From the NCBI RefSeq assembly GCF_014651135.1, contig NZ_BMWH01000004.1:248001-312000 (forward strand): 64,000 nt of DNA, written 5' to 3'. Below the pieces are notes generated by a model, which was given only the letters and a program-made list of their open reading frames with translations, searched no databases and had not been told where the DNA came from. The stretch comes from Streptomyces echinoruber (GTDB lineage: Bacteria > Actinomycetota > Actinomycetes > Streptomycetales > Streptomycetaceae). Position 1 is the first letter of the stretch, and each line of letters starts with the position of its first letter. Both the position numbers and the translations under genes were made by a program. Shown here in pieces: positions 50,904 to 59,556 of the stretch.

Positions 50904-50919
50904 ACCCGATGGAGGACCT

Positions 50920-52173
50920 ATGAGCACCGCCACAGCGACGACGGCGCCTCCCGCGAAGAAGCGCGGATCCGGACTGTTCCAGGGCCTGCAGAAGGTCGGC
51001 CGCAGCCTGCAGCTCCCGATCGCCGTCCTGCCGGCGGCGGGCATCATGGTGCGGCTCGGCCAGGATGACATCTTCGGCAAGGACGGGCTGGGCTGGGACA
51101 AGGTCGCCGCCGTCTTCGGCAACGCGGGTGGCGCGCTGACCGGCGCCCTGCCGCTCCTGTTCTGTATTGGCGTCGCCATCGGCTTCGCCAAGAAGGCCGA
51201 CGGTTCCACCGCCCTGGCCGCGGTGGTGGGCTTCCTCGTCTACAGCAAGGTCCTGCAGGCCTTTCCGCTGACCGAGCAGCACATAGAGAACGGGAAGATC
51301 GTCGAGGCCACCTACAACGACCCGGGTGTGCTCGGCGGCATCCTCATGGGCCTGCTCGCCGCGGTGCTCTGGCAGCGCTTCCACCGTACGAAGCTGGTGG
51401 ACTGGCTGGGCTTCTTCAACGGCCGCCGGCTGGTGCCGATCATCATGGCCTTCGTCGGCATCGTGGTGGGAGTCGTCTTCGCACTGATCTGGAAGCCGAT
51501 CGGCACCGGCATCAGCAACTTCGGCGAGTGGATGACCGGTCTGGGCGCGGGCGGCGCGGCCCTGTTCGGCGCGGTGAACCGTGCGTTGATCCCGGTGGGC
51601 ATGCACCAGTTCGTCAACACGGTGGCCTGGTTCCAGCTCGGTGACTACAAGAATGCCGCGGGCGAGGTCGTGCACGGCGACATCACCCGTTTCCTGGCCG
51701 GTGACCCGTCCGCCGGTCTGTTCCAGTCCGGCTTCTTCCCGATCATGATGTTCGGTCTGCCGGCCGCTGCGCTCGCCATCGCGCACTGCGCCCGCCCCGA
51801 GCGCCGCAAGGCCGTGCTCGGCATGATGATCTCGCTGGCGCTGACCTCGTTCGTCACCGGTGTCACCGAGCCGATCGAGTTCTCGTTCCTGTTCATCGCG
51901 CCGCTGCTGTACGTGCTGCACGCCGTGCTCACCGCCGTATCGATGGCCGTCACCTGGGGTCTGGGCGTCCACGCCGGCTTCAACTTCTCGGCGGGCTTCA
52001 TCGACTACGTGCTGAACTGGCACCTGGCGACGAAGCCATGGTTGATCATCCCGATCGGCTTGGTGTTCGCGGCGATCTACTACGTGACCTTCCGCTTCGC
52101 GATCGTCAAGTTCGACCTGCCGACCCCGGGCCGTGAGCCCGAGGAGGAGGTCGAGGACACCACCAAGGCGTGA
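50920..52173 (+). CDS. nagE2: PTS EIIC permease for N-acetylglucosamine
   Basis: A 417-residue membrane protein from ATG 50920 (GGAGGACCT upstream). EIIC of the glucose/GlcNAc family: QKVGRSLQLPIAVLPAAGIM near residue 25, NRALIPVGMHQFVNTVAWFQLG, FGLPAAALAIAHCA, and the signature GVTEPIEFSFLFIAPLLYVLH near 315. About eight to ten helices and a re-entrant loop carry the sugar, which is phosphorylated using the separate NagF EIIB. Only one EIIC gene is here, while S. coelicolor has nagE1 and nagE2 adjacent. A strong terminator follows. Confidence 0.93.
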   Translation: MSTATATTAPPAKKRGSGLFQGLQKVGRSLQLPIAVLPAAGIMVRLGQDDIFGKDGLGWDKVAAVFGNAGGALTGALPLLFCIGVAIGFAKKADGSTALAAVVGFLVYSKVLQAFPLTEQHIENGKIVEATYNDPGVLGGILMGLLAAVLWQRFHRTKLVDWLGFFNGRRLVPIIMAFVGIVVGVVFALIWKPIGTGISNFGEWMTGLGAGGAALFGAVNRALIPVGMHQFVNTVAWFQLGDYKNAAGEVVHGDITRFLAGDPSAGLFQSGFFPIMMFGLPAAALAIAHCARPERRKAVLGMMISLALTSFVTGVTEPIEFSFLFIAPLLYVLHAVLTAVSMAVTWGLGVHAGFNFSAGFIDYVLNWHLATKPWLIIPIGLVFAAIYYVTFRFAIVKFDLPTPGREPEEEVEDTTKA

Positions 52174-52196
52174 CGGCGGCGCCCCGACCGACGCCA

Positions 52197-52242
52197 CGAG
52201 GCCCCGGAACCCAAGCCCAAGCAACAGGGTTCCGGGGCCTCG
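52197..52242 (+). terminator. terminator of nagE2
   Basis: CGAGGCCCCGGAACCC (52197-52212) pairs fully with GGGTTCCGGGGCCTCG (52227-52242), 14-nt loop. Confidence 0.9.
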
Positions 52243-52285
52243 GCATGCGTACGGCCTTGGTGTGCGTGCGCACGGGTCTCGTAGC

Positions 52286-52370
52286 CGCGTGCGTCCGCGG
52301 AGCGCGGGTGTCCGCGGAGCGTGCGTGTCTTCGGAGCGCGTGCGTCCGCGGAGCGCGGGTGTCCTCAGAT
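52286..52370 (-). repeat. five-copy 17-bp tandem repeat
   Basis: Units CGCGTGCGTCCGCGGAG or CGCGGGTGTCCGCGGAG at 52286, 52303, 52320, 52337 and 52354. The first and fourth are identical. They lie just past the 3' end of the metallo-beta-lactamase-fold gene, whose stop (52365) is inside the last unit. No CRISPR features. Confidence 0.9.
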
Positions 52371-53117
52371 CTCGTACGTCGTCCGGGGTCGGGCCAGTTC
52401 CACCGGGCCGTCGAACACCTCGCGGGCGTCGCGGAGGTTGATCTCGGGGTCCGTCCACGGCGGGATGTGGGTGAGCACCAGGCGCCGGGCGCCGGCCAGG
52501 GCGGCGGTCCGGCCCGCCTCGCGGCCGTTGAGGTGCAGGTTGGGGATGTCCTCCTTGCCGTGTGTGAACGCCGCCTCGCACAGGAACAGGTCGGCGTCCC
52601 GGGCGAGTTCGACCAGTGCTTGGCTCACGCCCGTGTCGCCGGAGTACGTCAGCGACCTTCCGCCGTGTTCGATGCGGATGCCGTACGCCTCCACGGGGTG
52701 TGCGACCCGTTCGGTGTGCACCGTGAACGGCCCGATCTCGAACGTGCCCGGCTTGACGGTGTGGAAGTCGAAGACCTCGCTCATCGAGGAGGCGGTGGGG
52801 GTGTCGGCGTAGGCCGTCGTCAGGCGGTGCTCGGTGCCTTCGGGGCCGTAGACGGGCAGCGGCGCGCAGCGGCCCCCGTCGTGCCGGTAGTAGCGCGCCA
52901 CGAAGTACGCGCACATGTCGATGCAGTGGTCGGCGTGCAGGTGGCTGAGGAAGATCGCGTCGAGGTCGTAGAGACCGCAGTGGCGCTGCAGCTCGCCCAG
53001 GGCGCCGTTGCCCATGTCGAGCAGCAGCCGGAAGCCGTCGGCCTCGACGAGGTAGCTCGAGCAGGCCGACTCCGCGGACGGGAACGACCCCGAGCAGCCG
53101 ACGACGGTGAGCTTCAT
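52365..53117 (-). CDS. metallo-beta-lactamase-fold hydrolase (RNase Z/phosphodiesterase type)
   Basis: A 250-residue cytosolic protein from ATG 53117 (GCGGAGG upstream), starting MKLTVVGCSGSFPSAES, a usual start of this group. Metal motifs are LSHLHADHCIDM near 60, His near 140 in ERVAHPVEAYG, SGDTG near 165 and LTHIPPW near 220. The Cys-Ser-Ser-Tyr pattern and length place it with MBL-fold proteins annotated as cyclic nucleotide phosphodiesterases or RNase Z-like; the substrate cannot be fixed. Confidence 0.88.
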   Translation of the reverse strand: MKLTVVGCSGSFPSAESACSSYLVEADGFRLLLDMGNGALGELQRHCGLYDLDAIFLSHLHADHCIDMCAYFVARYYRHDGGRCAPLPVYGPEGTEHRLTTAYADTPTASSMSEVFDFHTVKPGTFEIGPFTVHTERVAHPVEAYGIRIEHGGRSLTYSGDTGVSQALVELARDADLFLCEAAFTHGKEDIPNLHLNGREAGRTAALAGARRLVLTHIPPWTDPEINLRDAREVFDGPVELARPRTTYEI

Positions 53118-53343
53118 AAAGCAGAAACCTCCGCTGGCGGGAAATCTGGCGGGAATATCGGGAGGAGGGCGACGGGGGTCGTGCGGTTTGTCGAGCGTAA
53201 GGCGCAAAACCTCCGGTCGCTCCTCCGCCAGGGGCCGTTGTGGGCGAACTCACCTGCGCTGTCACCGGTTCGGCTGGATTCGGAGTGTGCGAGGCCGGTG
53301 AGGGGGCGCACTTTCAGGATCGCGCGCCGGTAGCGTCGGCGGT

Positions 53344-53819
53344 ATGGACACGTCCTGGTGGCCGGTGCTCGCGGCGGTGGCGCTGCTCGCTCTGGTCGCC
53401 ACGCTCGTCGACGGCTGGGGCCGCGGCCACCGCGCAGCCCGGAATGCGTCCGGTGCCCGGCGGGCGCGTTCCGCCGGGCTGCGCGCGGGCCGCGGGGCGG
53501 GGGTCCGGCCGCGCCCGGCGGAGATCTGGTGGGCGGCCGTCCCGTACGGGGAGGAGGGTTTCGGGCCCGGTGGGGAGCGCCCCTGCCTGGTGCTGTCGGT
53601 CCGCGGCGACCTGGCCACCGTCGCGAGGATCACCGGCCGTCGCCGTGCGGGGGCGCCGGTGTCGTCCCGCTGCCGCCCGGCTCGGTGGGTGACGCCCGGG
53701 GCCGCGCCGGCTTCCTGGAGACGGACGGGCTGTGTCGGGTTCCGGTGGGGGACTTCCGCCGCCGGGTCGGGAGGGTCGATCCGGCGCTGTGGGAGCGGGT
53801 GCGGCGTCTCGCGGGCTGA
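53344..53819 (+). pseudogene. frameshifted PemK/MazF-family gene with membrane N-terminus
   Basis: The frame starting at ATG 53344 has a membrane helix (WWPVLAAVALLALVATLVDGW) and then PemK-type text (AEIWWAAVPYGEEG, GERPCLVLSVRGDLATVARI). At about 53640 the sequence text moves to another frame (GVVPLPPGSVGDARGRAGFL, VGRVDPALWERVRRLAG) and ends with TGA at 53817. A one-base loss in the G/C run GCGGGGGCGCCGG explains it. The intact protein would be about 155-160 residues. Members of this family in streptomycetes carry a membrane anchor and have no clear antitoxin. Broken gene or sequencing error; toxin function is doubtful. Confidence 0.78.
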
Positions 53820-53820
53820 T

Positions 53821-54474
53821 TCACGGCCGGACGATCCGTACGGTCACCGTCCAGCTCTGGATGCCCTGGCACGCGATGCGGCCGGGGCGGCTCGCGCTCG
53901 CGTTCGCGCACAGCGGGCGGGAGGAGGTCAGCCGTGACGTGCCGGGGGCGGTGGCCCGGTAGGCGGCGAGGGCGTCGCCGGGGAGGACGACGATGCCCGT
54001 GTTGATCGGTTCCAGCACGTGTCCGGTGGCCCGTACGGGTGTCCACGGCCGTTCCGGGTCGCCGTCCAGCGTGAGCCGCACCTGCCCGCCGGCGGTGAGG
54101 CAGACGGTGCGGCCGGTGTCGGCGGCGGTGAGCTGCGCCCGGGGGACGCAGCCGGCGCGGGAGGTGCCGGAGGGCGGGGCGGACGGCGGGCCCGGCGGGG
54201 TGGCGGGGGTGGACGGCGGGGACACGGGGGCGGACGGCGGGGTGGCGGACGAGGGTGCGGAGGCGGAGGGGGTGCGGGACGGGGGCGCCGTACCGCCGTC
54301 GTCGTCGTGCGTGCCGCAGCCCGCGAGGAGTCCCGCTGCCGCGGTGGCGGCGGCGAGGGTGGTCACCGTTCGCAGGACGGTCCCGGTCCGGTGGGATGTC
54401 TGCGACGTCTGGGACGGCTGGGACGTCTGCGACATCTGGGACGGCTGGGACGGCTGGGACGTCGTACGGCGCAT
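53821..54474 (-). CDS. secreted lipoprotein with Ser/Pro stalk
   Basis: A 217-residue protein. The first 27 residues are Ser-Gln repeats (SQPSQ and TSQTS), coded by 15-bp tandem repeats. Then comes a signal peptide with lipobox Leu-Leu-Ala-Gly-Cys near residue 53, a Ser/Pro linker, and a beta-rich mature domain (about 120-217) with three Cys (CVPRAQL, RTVCLTAGGQV, RPLCANA) plus ACQG. The unusually long hydrophilic N-terminus suggests the true start may be an inner ATG (about residue 14). Role unknown. Confidence 0.7.
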   Translation of the reverse strand: MRRTTSQPSQPSQMSQTSQPSQTSQTSHRTGTVLRTVTTLAAATAAAGLLAGCGTHDDDGGTAPPSRTPSASAPSSATPPSAPVSPPSTPATPPGPPSAPPSGTSRAGCVPRAQLTAADTGRTVCLTAGGQVRLTLDGDPERPWTPVRATGHVLEPINTGIVVLPGDALAAYRATAPGTSRLTSSRPLCANASASRPGRIACQGIQSWTVTVRIVRP

Positions 54475-54611
54475 GGGCTGTCCTCCTGCCGGCTGTCTGC
54501 TCGCGCGGGTGTCCGCCCGTGTGCCGATGGGACGTTTCCGGGGCGCTCCGGGATCCGCCCTGCCCCCGCCCGCCCGTGCCCGTGCCCGCGTCCGGGGGCG
54601 GGGCGGAAAAC

Positions 54612-54656
54612 GGCGGACGGCGGGCCCCGGATACTGCGTGGGGCCCGCCGTCCGCC
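54612..54656. terminator. strong hairpin downstream of cysM
   Basis: GGCGGACGGCGGGCCCC (54612-54628) and GGGGCCCGCCGTCCGCC (54640-54656) are complementary over 17 bp, with an 11-nt loop, 29 bp past the cysM stop. Confidence 0.9.
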
Positions 54657-54685
54657 TACGGCCTACGGCTGTCGGTACGCCGCTG

Positions 54686-55654
<969 letters not shown>

Positions 55655-55933
55655 TCAGGCCATACCGCCGGCCACGGCCGGCAGGATGGTCACGTTGTCG
55701 CCGTCGGCGACCTTGGTGTTGATGCCGTCGAGGAAGCGGACGTCCTCGTCGTTGAGGTAGACGTTCACGAAGCGGCGCAGCTCGCCTCCGTCCACCAGGC
55801 GGGCCTGGATGCCCGGGTGGCGGGATTCGAGGTCGGCGAAGAGTTCGGCGAGGGTGTCACCTTTTCCCTCCACCGCCTTCTGCCCGTCGGTGTACTGGCG
55901 GAGGATGGTCGGGATGCGGACCTCGATGGCCAT
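55655..55933 (-). CDS. cysO: CysO/MoaD-like sulfur-carrier protein
   Basis: A 92-residue ubiquitin-like protein from ATG 55933. Strand pattern VRIPTILRQYTDGQKAVEG, then LAELFADLESRHPGI, FVNVYLNDEDVRFLDG and VADGDNVTILPAVAGGMA. The C-terminal Gly-Gly is followed by Met-Ala, so the carrier must first be clipped; the neighbouring Mec JAMM protease is suited to do this. It carries sulfur as a thiocarboxylate to CysM. ATG is chosen as the family-typical MAIEV start. Confidence 0.93.
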   Translation of the reverse strand: MAIEVRIPTILRQYTDGQKAVEGKGDTLAELFADLESRHPGIQARLVDGGELRRFVNVYLNDEDVRFLDGINTKVADGDNVTILPAVAGGMA

Positions 55934-56022
55934 GGCAAGGGGCTCCTGTCGGAAGGGGTTCGTCTGGTCGGTGGGCGCGCGGCGCCGCGCCGCGGCACAC
56001 GGCCGTACGGCGCAGGGATGCG

Positions 56023-56118
56023 TCAACAGATGGCGCTGTTCAGCCTGCACAGGTCGACGTGCAGCCGCGCCACGAGCAGGGTGCCCGGCGCCTTGTCGCT
56101 CACGTCGAGGAGAACCAT
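56023..56118 (-). CDS. 31-residue putative leader peptide
   Basis: Reads LLVARLHVDLCRLNSAIC at the end, the conserved core of the streptomycete leader-peptide family with Cys residues at the C-terminus, usually upstream of sulfur or cysteine genes. The ATG start is 6 bp after TACGAT (56130-56125), so the message would be leaderless. It lies 89 bp before cysO in the same direction, which suits translation-coupled attenuation by Cys-tRNA supply, with two Cys codons near the end. Confidence 0.75.
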   Translation of the reverse strand: MVLLDVSDKAPGTLLVARLHVDLCRLNSAIC

Positions 56119-56124
56119 GGGTTC

Positions 56125-56130
56125 ATCGTA
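56125..56130 (-). promoter_or_regulatory. -10 box of the cysO operon
   Basis: TACGAT on the minus strand, 6 bp before the leader ATG. No clear -35. Confidence 0.5.
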
Positions 56131-56195
56131 TCGATTCCCGGTCCGCTTCCTGGAATGTGATCTCGCATGCTGGATGAATTCTGACCGAAGTGCGG

Positions 56196-56618
56196 TCAGT
56201 AGGAATCCACGATCTTCACTTCCTCCTCGGTGACCTCTCCTTCCACGATGCGGAAGGAGCGGAACTGGAATTCGCCGAGGCCGTCGGTGTCGGCGGTGGA
56301 GACCAGGACGTAGTGGGCGCCGGGCTCGTTGGCGTAGGAGATGTCGGTGCGGGAGGGGTAGGCCTCGGTGGCCGTGTGGGAGTGGTAGATGACCACGGGT
56401 TCCTCGTCGCGGTCGTCCATCTCGCGGTACAGCTTCAGCAGGTCCTGGGAGTCGAACTCGTAGAAGGTGGGCGAGCGGGCCGCGTTCAGCATCGGCACGA
56501 AGCGTTCGGGGCGGTCGGTGCCGGCCGGGCCGGCGACGACGCCGCACGCCTCGTCCGGGTGGTCCTTGCGGGCGTGGGCGACGATCTGGTCGACGAGGGC
56601 CTGGGTGATGGTCAGCAT
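56196..56618 (-). CDS. mec: Mec-type JAMM metalloprotease
   Basis: A 140-residue MPN/JAMM enzyme. The zinc motif VIYHSHTATEAYPSRTD has the His-X-His-X7-Ser-X2-Asp pattern near residue 78, and an upstream Glu (DEACGVVAG) completes the site. In this pathway Mec hydrolyses the CysO-Cys adduct to release cysteine and can clip the CysO tail. It lies upstream of the leader/cysO/cysM unit on the same strand, with a 77-bp gap that holds a separate promoter. Confidence 0.92.
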   Translation of the reverse strand: MLTITQALVDQIVAHARKDHPDEACGVVAGPAGTDRPERFVPMLNAARSPTFYEFDSQDLLKLYREMDDRDEEPVVIYHSHTATEAYPSRTDISYANEPGAHYVLVSTADTDGLGEFQFRSFRIVEGEVTEEEVKIVDSY

Positions 56619-56638
56619 GAGCGTCAGGATAAGCAGAA

Positions 56639-56675
56639 GGGCCGCCCCGTACCGAGGGTTGGTACGGGGCGGCCC
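56639..56675 (-). terminator. terminator of the amino-acid permease
   Basis: GGGCCGCCCCGTACC and GGTACGGGGCGGCCC form a 15-bp stem with a 7-nt loop, between the permease end and mec start on the same strand. Confidence 0.9.
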
Positions 56676-56693
56676 GGATGCTGAGAAGCGGGG

Positions 56694-58118
56694 TCAGCCG
56701 ACCTTCTCGAGCTCCGGTGCGCGGCGCTCGGTGACCTGCGGGTTGCGCACCTTCAGCACCGCCCAGCCGATGCCCAGGGCGACGGACCACACGGCCATCA
56801 CGTACAGGCAGACGCGGGAGTCGGCGTCGTAGGCGATCAGGCCGGTGACGAAGACCAGGAAGGCGATGGCGATCCAGGAGGACACCGCGCCGCCCGGCGC
56901 CGGGAAGGCCGAGGCACGCAGGCGGCCCTGCTGCACCGCGCGGCGGTACAGGACGTGGCTGACGAGGATCATCAGCCAGGTCCAGATGCCGGCGGCGGTG
57001 GCGACGGAGGTGACGTAGCCGAACGCCTTCTCCGGGACGACGTAGTTGAGGACCACGCCGATCGCCATGAAGGCCACGGAGACCGAGATGCCGAGCGCCG
57101 GGGTCTTGGAGGCGGACAGGCGGGTGAAGACCTTGGGCGCCTCGCCGTTGTCGGCCAGGGTGCGCAGCATGCGGCCGGTGGAGTACATGCCGGAGTTGCA
57201 GGAGGACAGGGCCGCGGTCAGCACGACGAAGTTGACGATGCCGGCGCCGGCCGGGATGCCGATGACCGCGAACGCCTTCACGAAGGGGCTCACCCCGGCC
57301 GCGAACTCGGTCCACTTCACCACGCACAGGATGACGGTGAGGGCGCCGACGTAGAACAGCGCGATACGCCAGGGCAGGGTGTTGATGGCCTTGGGGAGGG
57401 TCTTCTCCGGATTCTCCGACTCGCCGGCGGTGACGCCGACCAGCTCGACGGCGAGGTAGGCGAACATCACGCCCTGCAGGGTCATCAGGGACGAGCCGAT
57501 GCCCTTGGGGAAGAAGCCGTCGAAGGCCCACAGGTTGGAGACCGAGGCGGTGTCGCCGGCCGCGCTGAAGCCGAAGGTCAGCACGCCGAGACCGATGACG
57601 ATCATGCCGATGAGGGCGGTCACCTTGACCATCGAGAACCAGAACTCGATCTCGCCGAACAGCTTCACCGAGATCAGGTTCGCGACATAGAGCACGACCA
57701 GGAAGACCAGGGCCGTCACCCATTGCGGGACGGACGGGAACCAGTAGTTGACGTAGATCGCGGCGGCCGTGAGCTCGGCCATGCCGGTGACGACCCACAT
57801 CAGCCAGTACGTCCAGCCGGTGAAGTAGCCGAAGAACGGGCCGAGGAACTCGCGGGAGTACTCGGCGAAGGAGCCCGAGACCGGGCGGTAGAGCAGCAGC
57901 TCGCCCAGGGCCCTCATGATGAAGAAGATGATCACGCCGGCGAGGGCGTACATGAGGATGAGGCTGGGTCCGGCCTTGGCGATGTTGGCACCGGCCCCCA
58001 GGAACAGACCGACGCCGATGGCACCGCCGATCGCGATCATCTGAACCTGGCGGCTGCCGAGACCGCGCTCGTACCCCTCCTCGGGGGTGATGTCCTTGTC
58101 GACCTGCGCTGAGGTCAT
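56694..58118 (-). CDS. amino-acid permease (APC superfamily)
   Basis: A 474-residue protein from ATG 58118. Twelve helices with the APC signature GLGSRQVQMIAIGGAIGVGLFLGAG near residue 20, YRPVSGSFAEYSREFLGPFFGYFTGWTYW, GVMFAYLAVELVGVTAGESENPEKTLPKAIN and ALSSCNSGMYSTGRML, the layout of GABA/proline/aromatic-type AATs. It takes up an amino acid by proton symport; the exact substrate is not readable. The upstream region is 342 bp with possible structured RNA. Confidence 0.9.
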   Translation of the reverse strand: MTSAQVDKDITPEEGYERGLGSRQVQMIAIGGAIGVGLFLGAGANIAKAGPSLILMYALAGVIIFFIMRALGELLLYRPVSGSFAEYSREFLGPFFGYFTGWTYWLMWVVTGMAELTAAAIYVNYWFPSVPQWVTALVFLVVLYVANLISVKLFGEIEFWFSMVKVTALIGMIVIGLGVLTFGFSAAGDTASVSNLWAFDGFFPKGIGSSLMTLQGVMFAYLAVELVGVTAGESENPEKTLPKAINTLPWRIALFYVGALTVILCVVKWTEFAAGVSPFVKAFAVIGIPAGAGIVNFVVLTAALSSCNSGMYSTGRMLRTLADNGEAPKVFTRLSASKTPALGISVSVAFMAIGVVLNYVVPEKAFGYVTSVATAAGIWTWLMILVSHVLYRRAVQQGRLRASAFPAPGGAVSSWIAIAFLVFVTGLIAYDADSRVCLYVMAVWSVALGIGWAVLKVRNPQVTERRAPELEKVG

Positions 58119-58460
58119 GTGTGGTGCGCCTTTCTCCATGCCGACCCGGGCCTTGAGTCGGCCGCGGATCGGGTCCCGATCCCCCCGGAATTGCTGGAGC
58201 TTGTGCCTGGCCGACGGTTGTCGGCTCGGTGGCGCACCCGACGGAACAGGGGTGGCGTTCGCCGGGCGGTCGTGAAGATGTATCACGCCCGCGACAGTGA
58301 TCACCTGGGCGGCACGTGATGCGCTCCACAGTTTCGGGCAGGCGTAAAGCGCATACGGGGGCAAAGCGGGCAGTGGAGGTAACAGGATCGTTATCCGGAT
58401 TTGAGCGTCCGCTGAGCGAACGGCGAACCGGAGCAGATCACGGCATAAGGGCGGAGCAGA
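58119..58460. other. 342-bp upstream region of the permease, possible leader RNA
   Basis: On the minus strand it shows GCCGAC-AACC-GTCGGC and GGATCGGG-A-CCCGATCC hairpins near the permease start, and a GTGATCAC palindrome near 58297-58304. It does not match the conserved blocks of the c-di-AMP, SAM or glycine riboswitches that I checked by memory. No gene is supported. Confidence 0.4.
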
Positions 58461-58476
58461 TCACGGCATAAGGGTG
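58431..58476 (+). repeat. 23-bp tandem duplication at the DUF2017 3' end
   Basis: GAGCAGATCACGGCATAAGG plus GCG and then the same with GTG (58431-58453 and 58454-58476), 22 of 23 identical. The second copy contains the DUF2017 stop. Confidence 0.9.
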
Positions 58477-59066
58477 TGCACGAGCGTCTCCTGGAGCCCG
58501 CCCAGCCAGAGGTAGGCCATCACCAGCGGTTTGCGCGGGTCGTCGTCCGGGAGGCGGTAGAGCAGGTCGGTGTCGTCCTCGTCGGTGATCTCCAGCCGGG
58601 AGCCGATCGTCAGCCGCAGGTCGTTGAGCGCCCCGAGCCACTGCCGGCTCTCCCGCGGCGACAGCTCCAGCACCCCGCCGTCGTCGTCGGCCGCGGCGAG
58701 CGCGTCCAGCGAGCGGATCACGGCGAGGGCGTTGTCGCGCTTGCCGGCCCGCAGGTCGTTCTCGGTGTAGCGGCGGAACTCGGCGGACAGCGCGCGCTGC
58801 TCGGCCTCCTGCCGCGGGTCGGCGGGCGGCTGCTCGGGGTCGCGGTAGGCGTCGGGGAAGAGGCGGTGCAGCGCCGGGTCGGCGGGCGGGCGGCTCGGGC
58901 CCTCGGCGAAGAGCTCGGCCAGCGGGTCGGCGGAGGCGTCCTCGGCGGGGCCGGGGCCGATCAGCTCCAGGAGCTGCACGGTCAGCGAGCGGATGATGGA
59001 GATCTCGACGGCGTCGAGCGCGACGGCCGCGCCGCCGCCGGGGAGCGGTTCGAAGTGTCCGGGCAT
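58461..59066 (-). CDS. DUF2017 protein
   Basis: A 201-residue acidic protein: EISIIRSLTVQLLELIG, HRLFPDAYRDPEQ, RRYTENDLRAGKRDNALAVI and SPRESRQWLGALNDLRLTIGSRL with LLYRLPDDDP are the DUF2017 features seen right after ClpS in most streptomycetes. Thirteen bp separate it from clpS on the same strand. Function unknown; a link to protein turnover is by context only. Confidence 0.9.
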   Translation of the reverse strand: MPGHFEPLPGGGAAVALDAVEISIIRSLTVQLLELIGPGPAEDASADPLAELFAEGPSRPPADPALHRLFPDAYRDPEQPPADPRQEAEQRALSAEFRRYTENDLRAGKRDNALAVIRSLDALAAADDDGGVLELSPRESRQWLGALNDLRLTIGSRLEITDEDDTDLLYRLPDDDPRKPLVMAYLWLGGLQETLVHTLMP

Positions 59067-59079
59067 GAAAGGCAGTTCG

Positions 59080-59388
59080 CTACTTCCGGTCCTGCTGGAG
59101 GGTGGCCCACAGACCGTAGCCGTGCATCGCCTGCACGTCGCGTTCCATCTCCTCGCGGGTGCCGCTGGAGACGACCGCCCGGCCCTTGCGGTGGACGTCG
59201 AGCATGAGCTTGGTGGCCTTGTCCTTCGAGTATCCGAAGTACGTCTGGAAGACGTACGTCACATAGCTCATGAGGTTGACCGGGTCGTTGTGGACGATCG
59301 TGACCCAGGGGACGTCCGGCTCGGGTACGGCGGCGGACTGCTCCGCCGACTCGGTGCGTTCGATCTCGATGGGAGCGGCTGACGTCAC
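59080..59388 (-). CDS. clpS: ClpS adaptor protein
   Basis: A 102-residue protein from GTG 59388. ClpS core [20 protein letters not shown] (His, Asn and Asp that hold the N-degron), [17 protein letters not shown] and [21 protein letters not shown]. It delivers N-end-rule substrates to ClpA/ClpC. N-terminal 25 residues are flexible. Divergent from pncB. Confidence 0.95.
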   Translation of the reverse strand: MTSAAPIEIERTESAEQSAAVPEPDVPWVTIVHNDPVNLMSYVTYVFQTYFGYSKDKATKLMLDVHRKGRAVVSSGTREEMERDVQAMHGYGLWATLQQDRK

Positions 59389-59438
59389 ATGACCATGCTG
59401 CCATCACCCGGGGGTACCCGTGCAAACGAAGCCGACAA

Positions 59439-59453
59439 TCGTCAAACTGACGA
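59439..59453. promoter_or_regulatory. 15-bp palindrome upstream of pncB
   Basis: TCGTCA-AAC-TGACGA, between divergent clpS and pncB in the AT-richer part of the gap. A candidate NAD-salvage regulator site, though no regulator gene is near. Confidence 0.4.
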
Positions 59454-59556
59454 AATTGGTTTAGCATCCGTTGCCGTGCTGCATCGTCCGGGGACGATCC
59501 CCGGGCCCCCGGGCCCGCCCGGGGGCGTCCGGCGACACAGAGCGAGGAGACCTCAG

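Larger units (their letters stand above)
50574..50919. promoter_or_regulatory. 346-bp divergent control region of nagF and nagE2
   Basis: Contains three DasR-type dre sites (50691-50706, 50875-50890, 50888-50903), the last two next to nagE2. No other gene is supported here. Confidence 0.75.

Noticed and set aside
52286..52370. Possible CRISPR-like array
   Set aside because: Head-to-tail 17-bp copies without spacers.
58119..58330. c-di-AMP or other known riboswitch upstream of the permease
   Set aside because: Key conserved blocks of the classes I recall are absent; only generic hairpins are seen.
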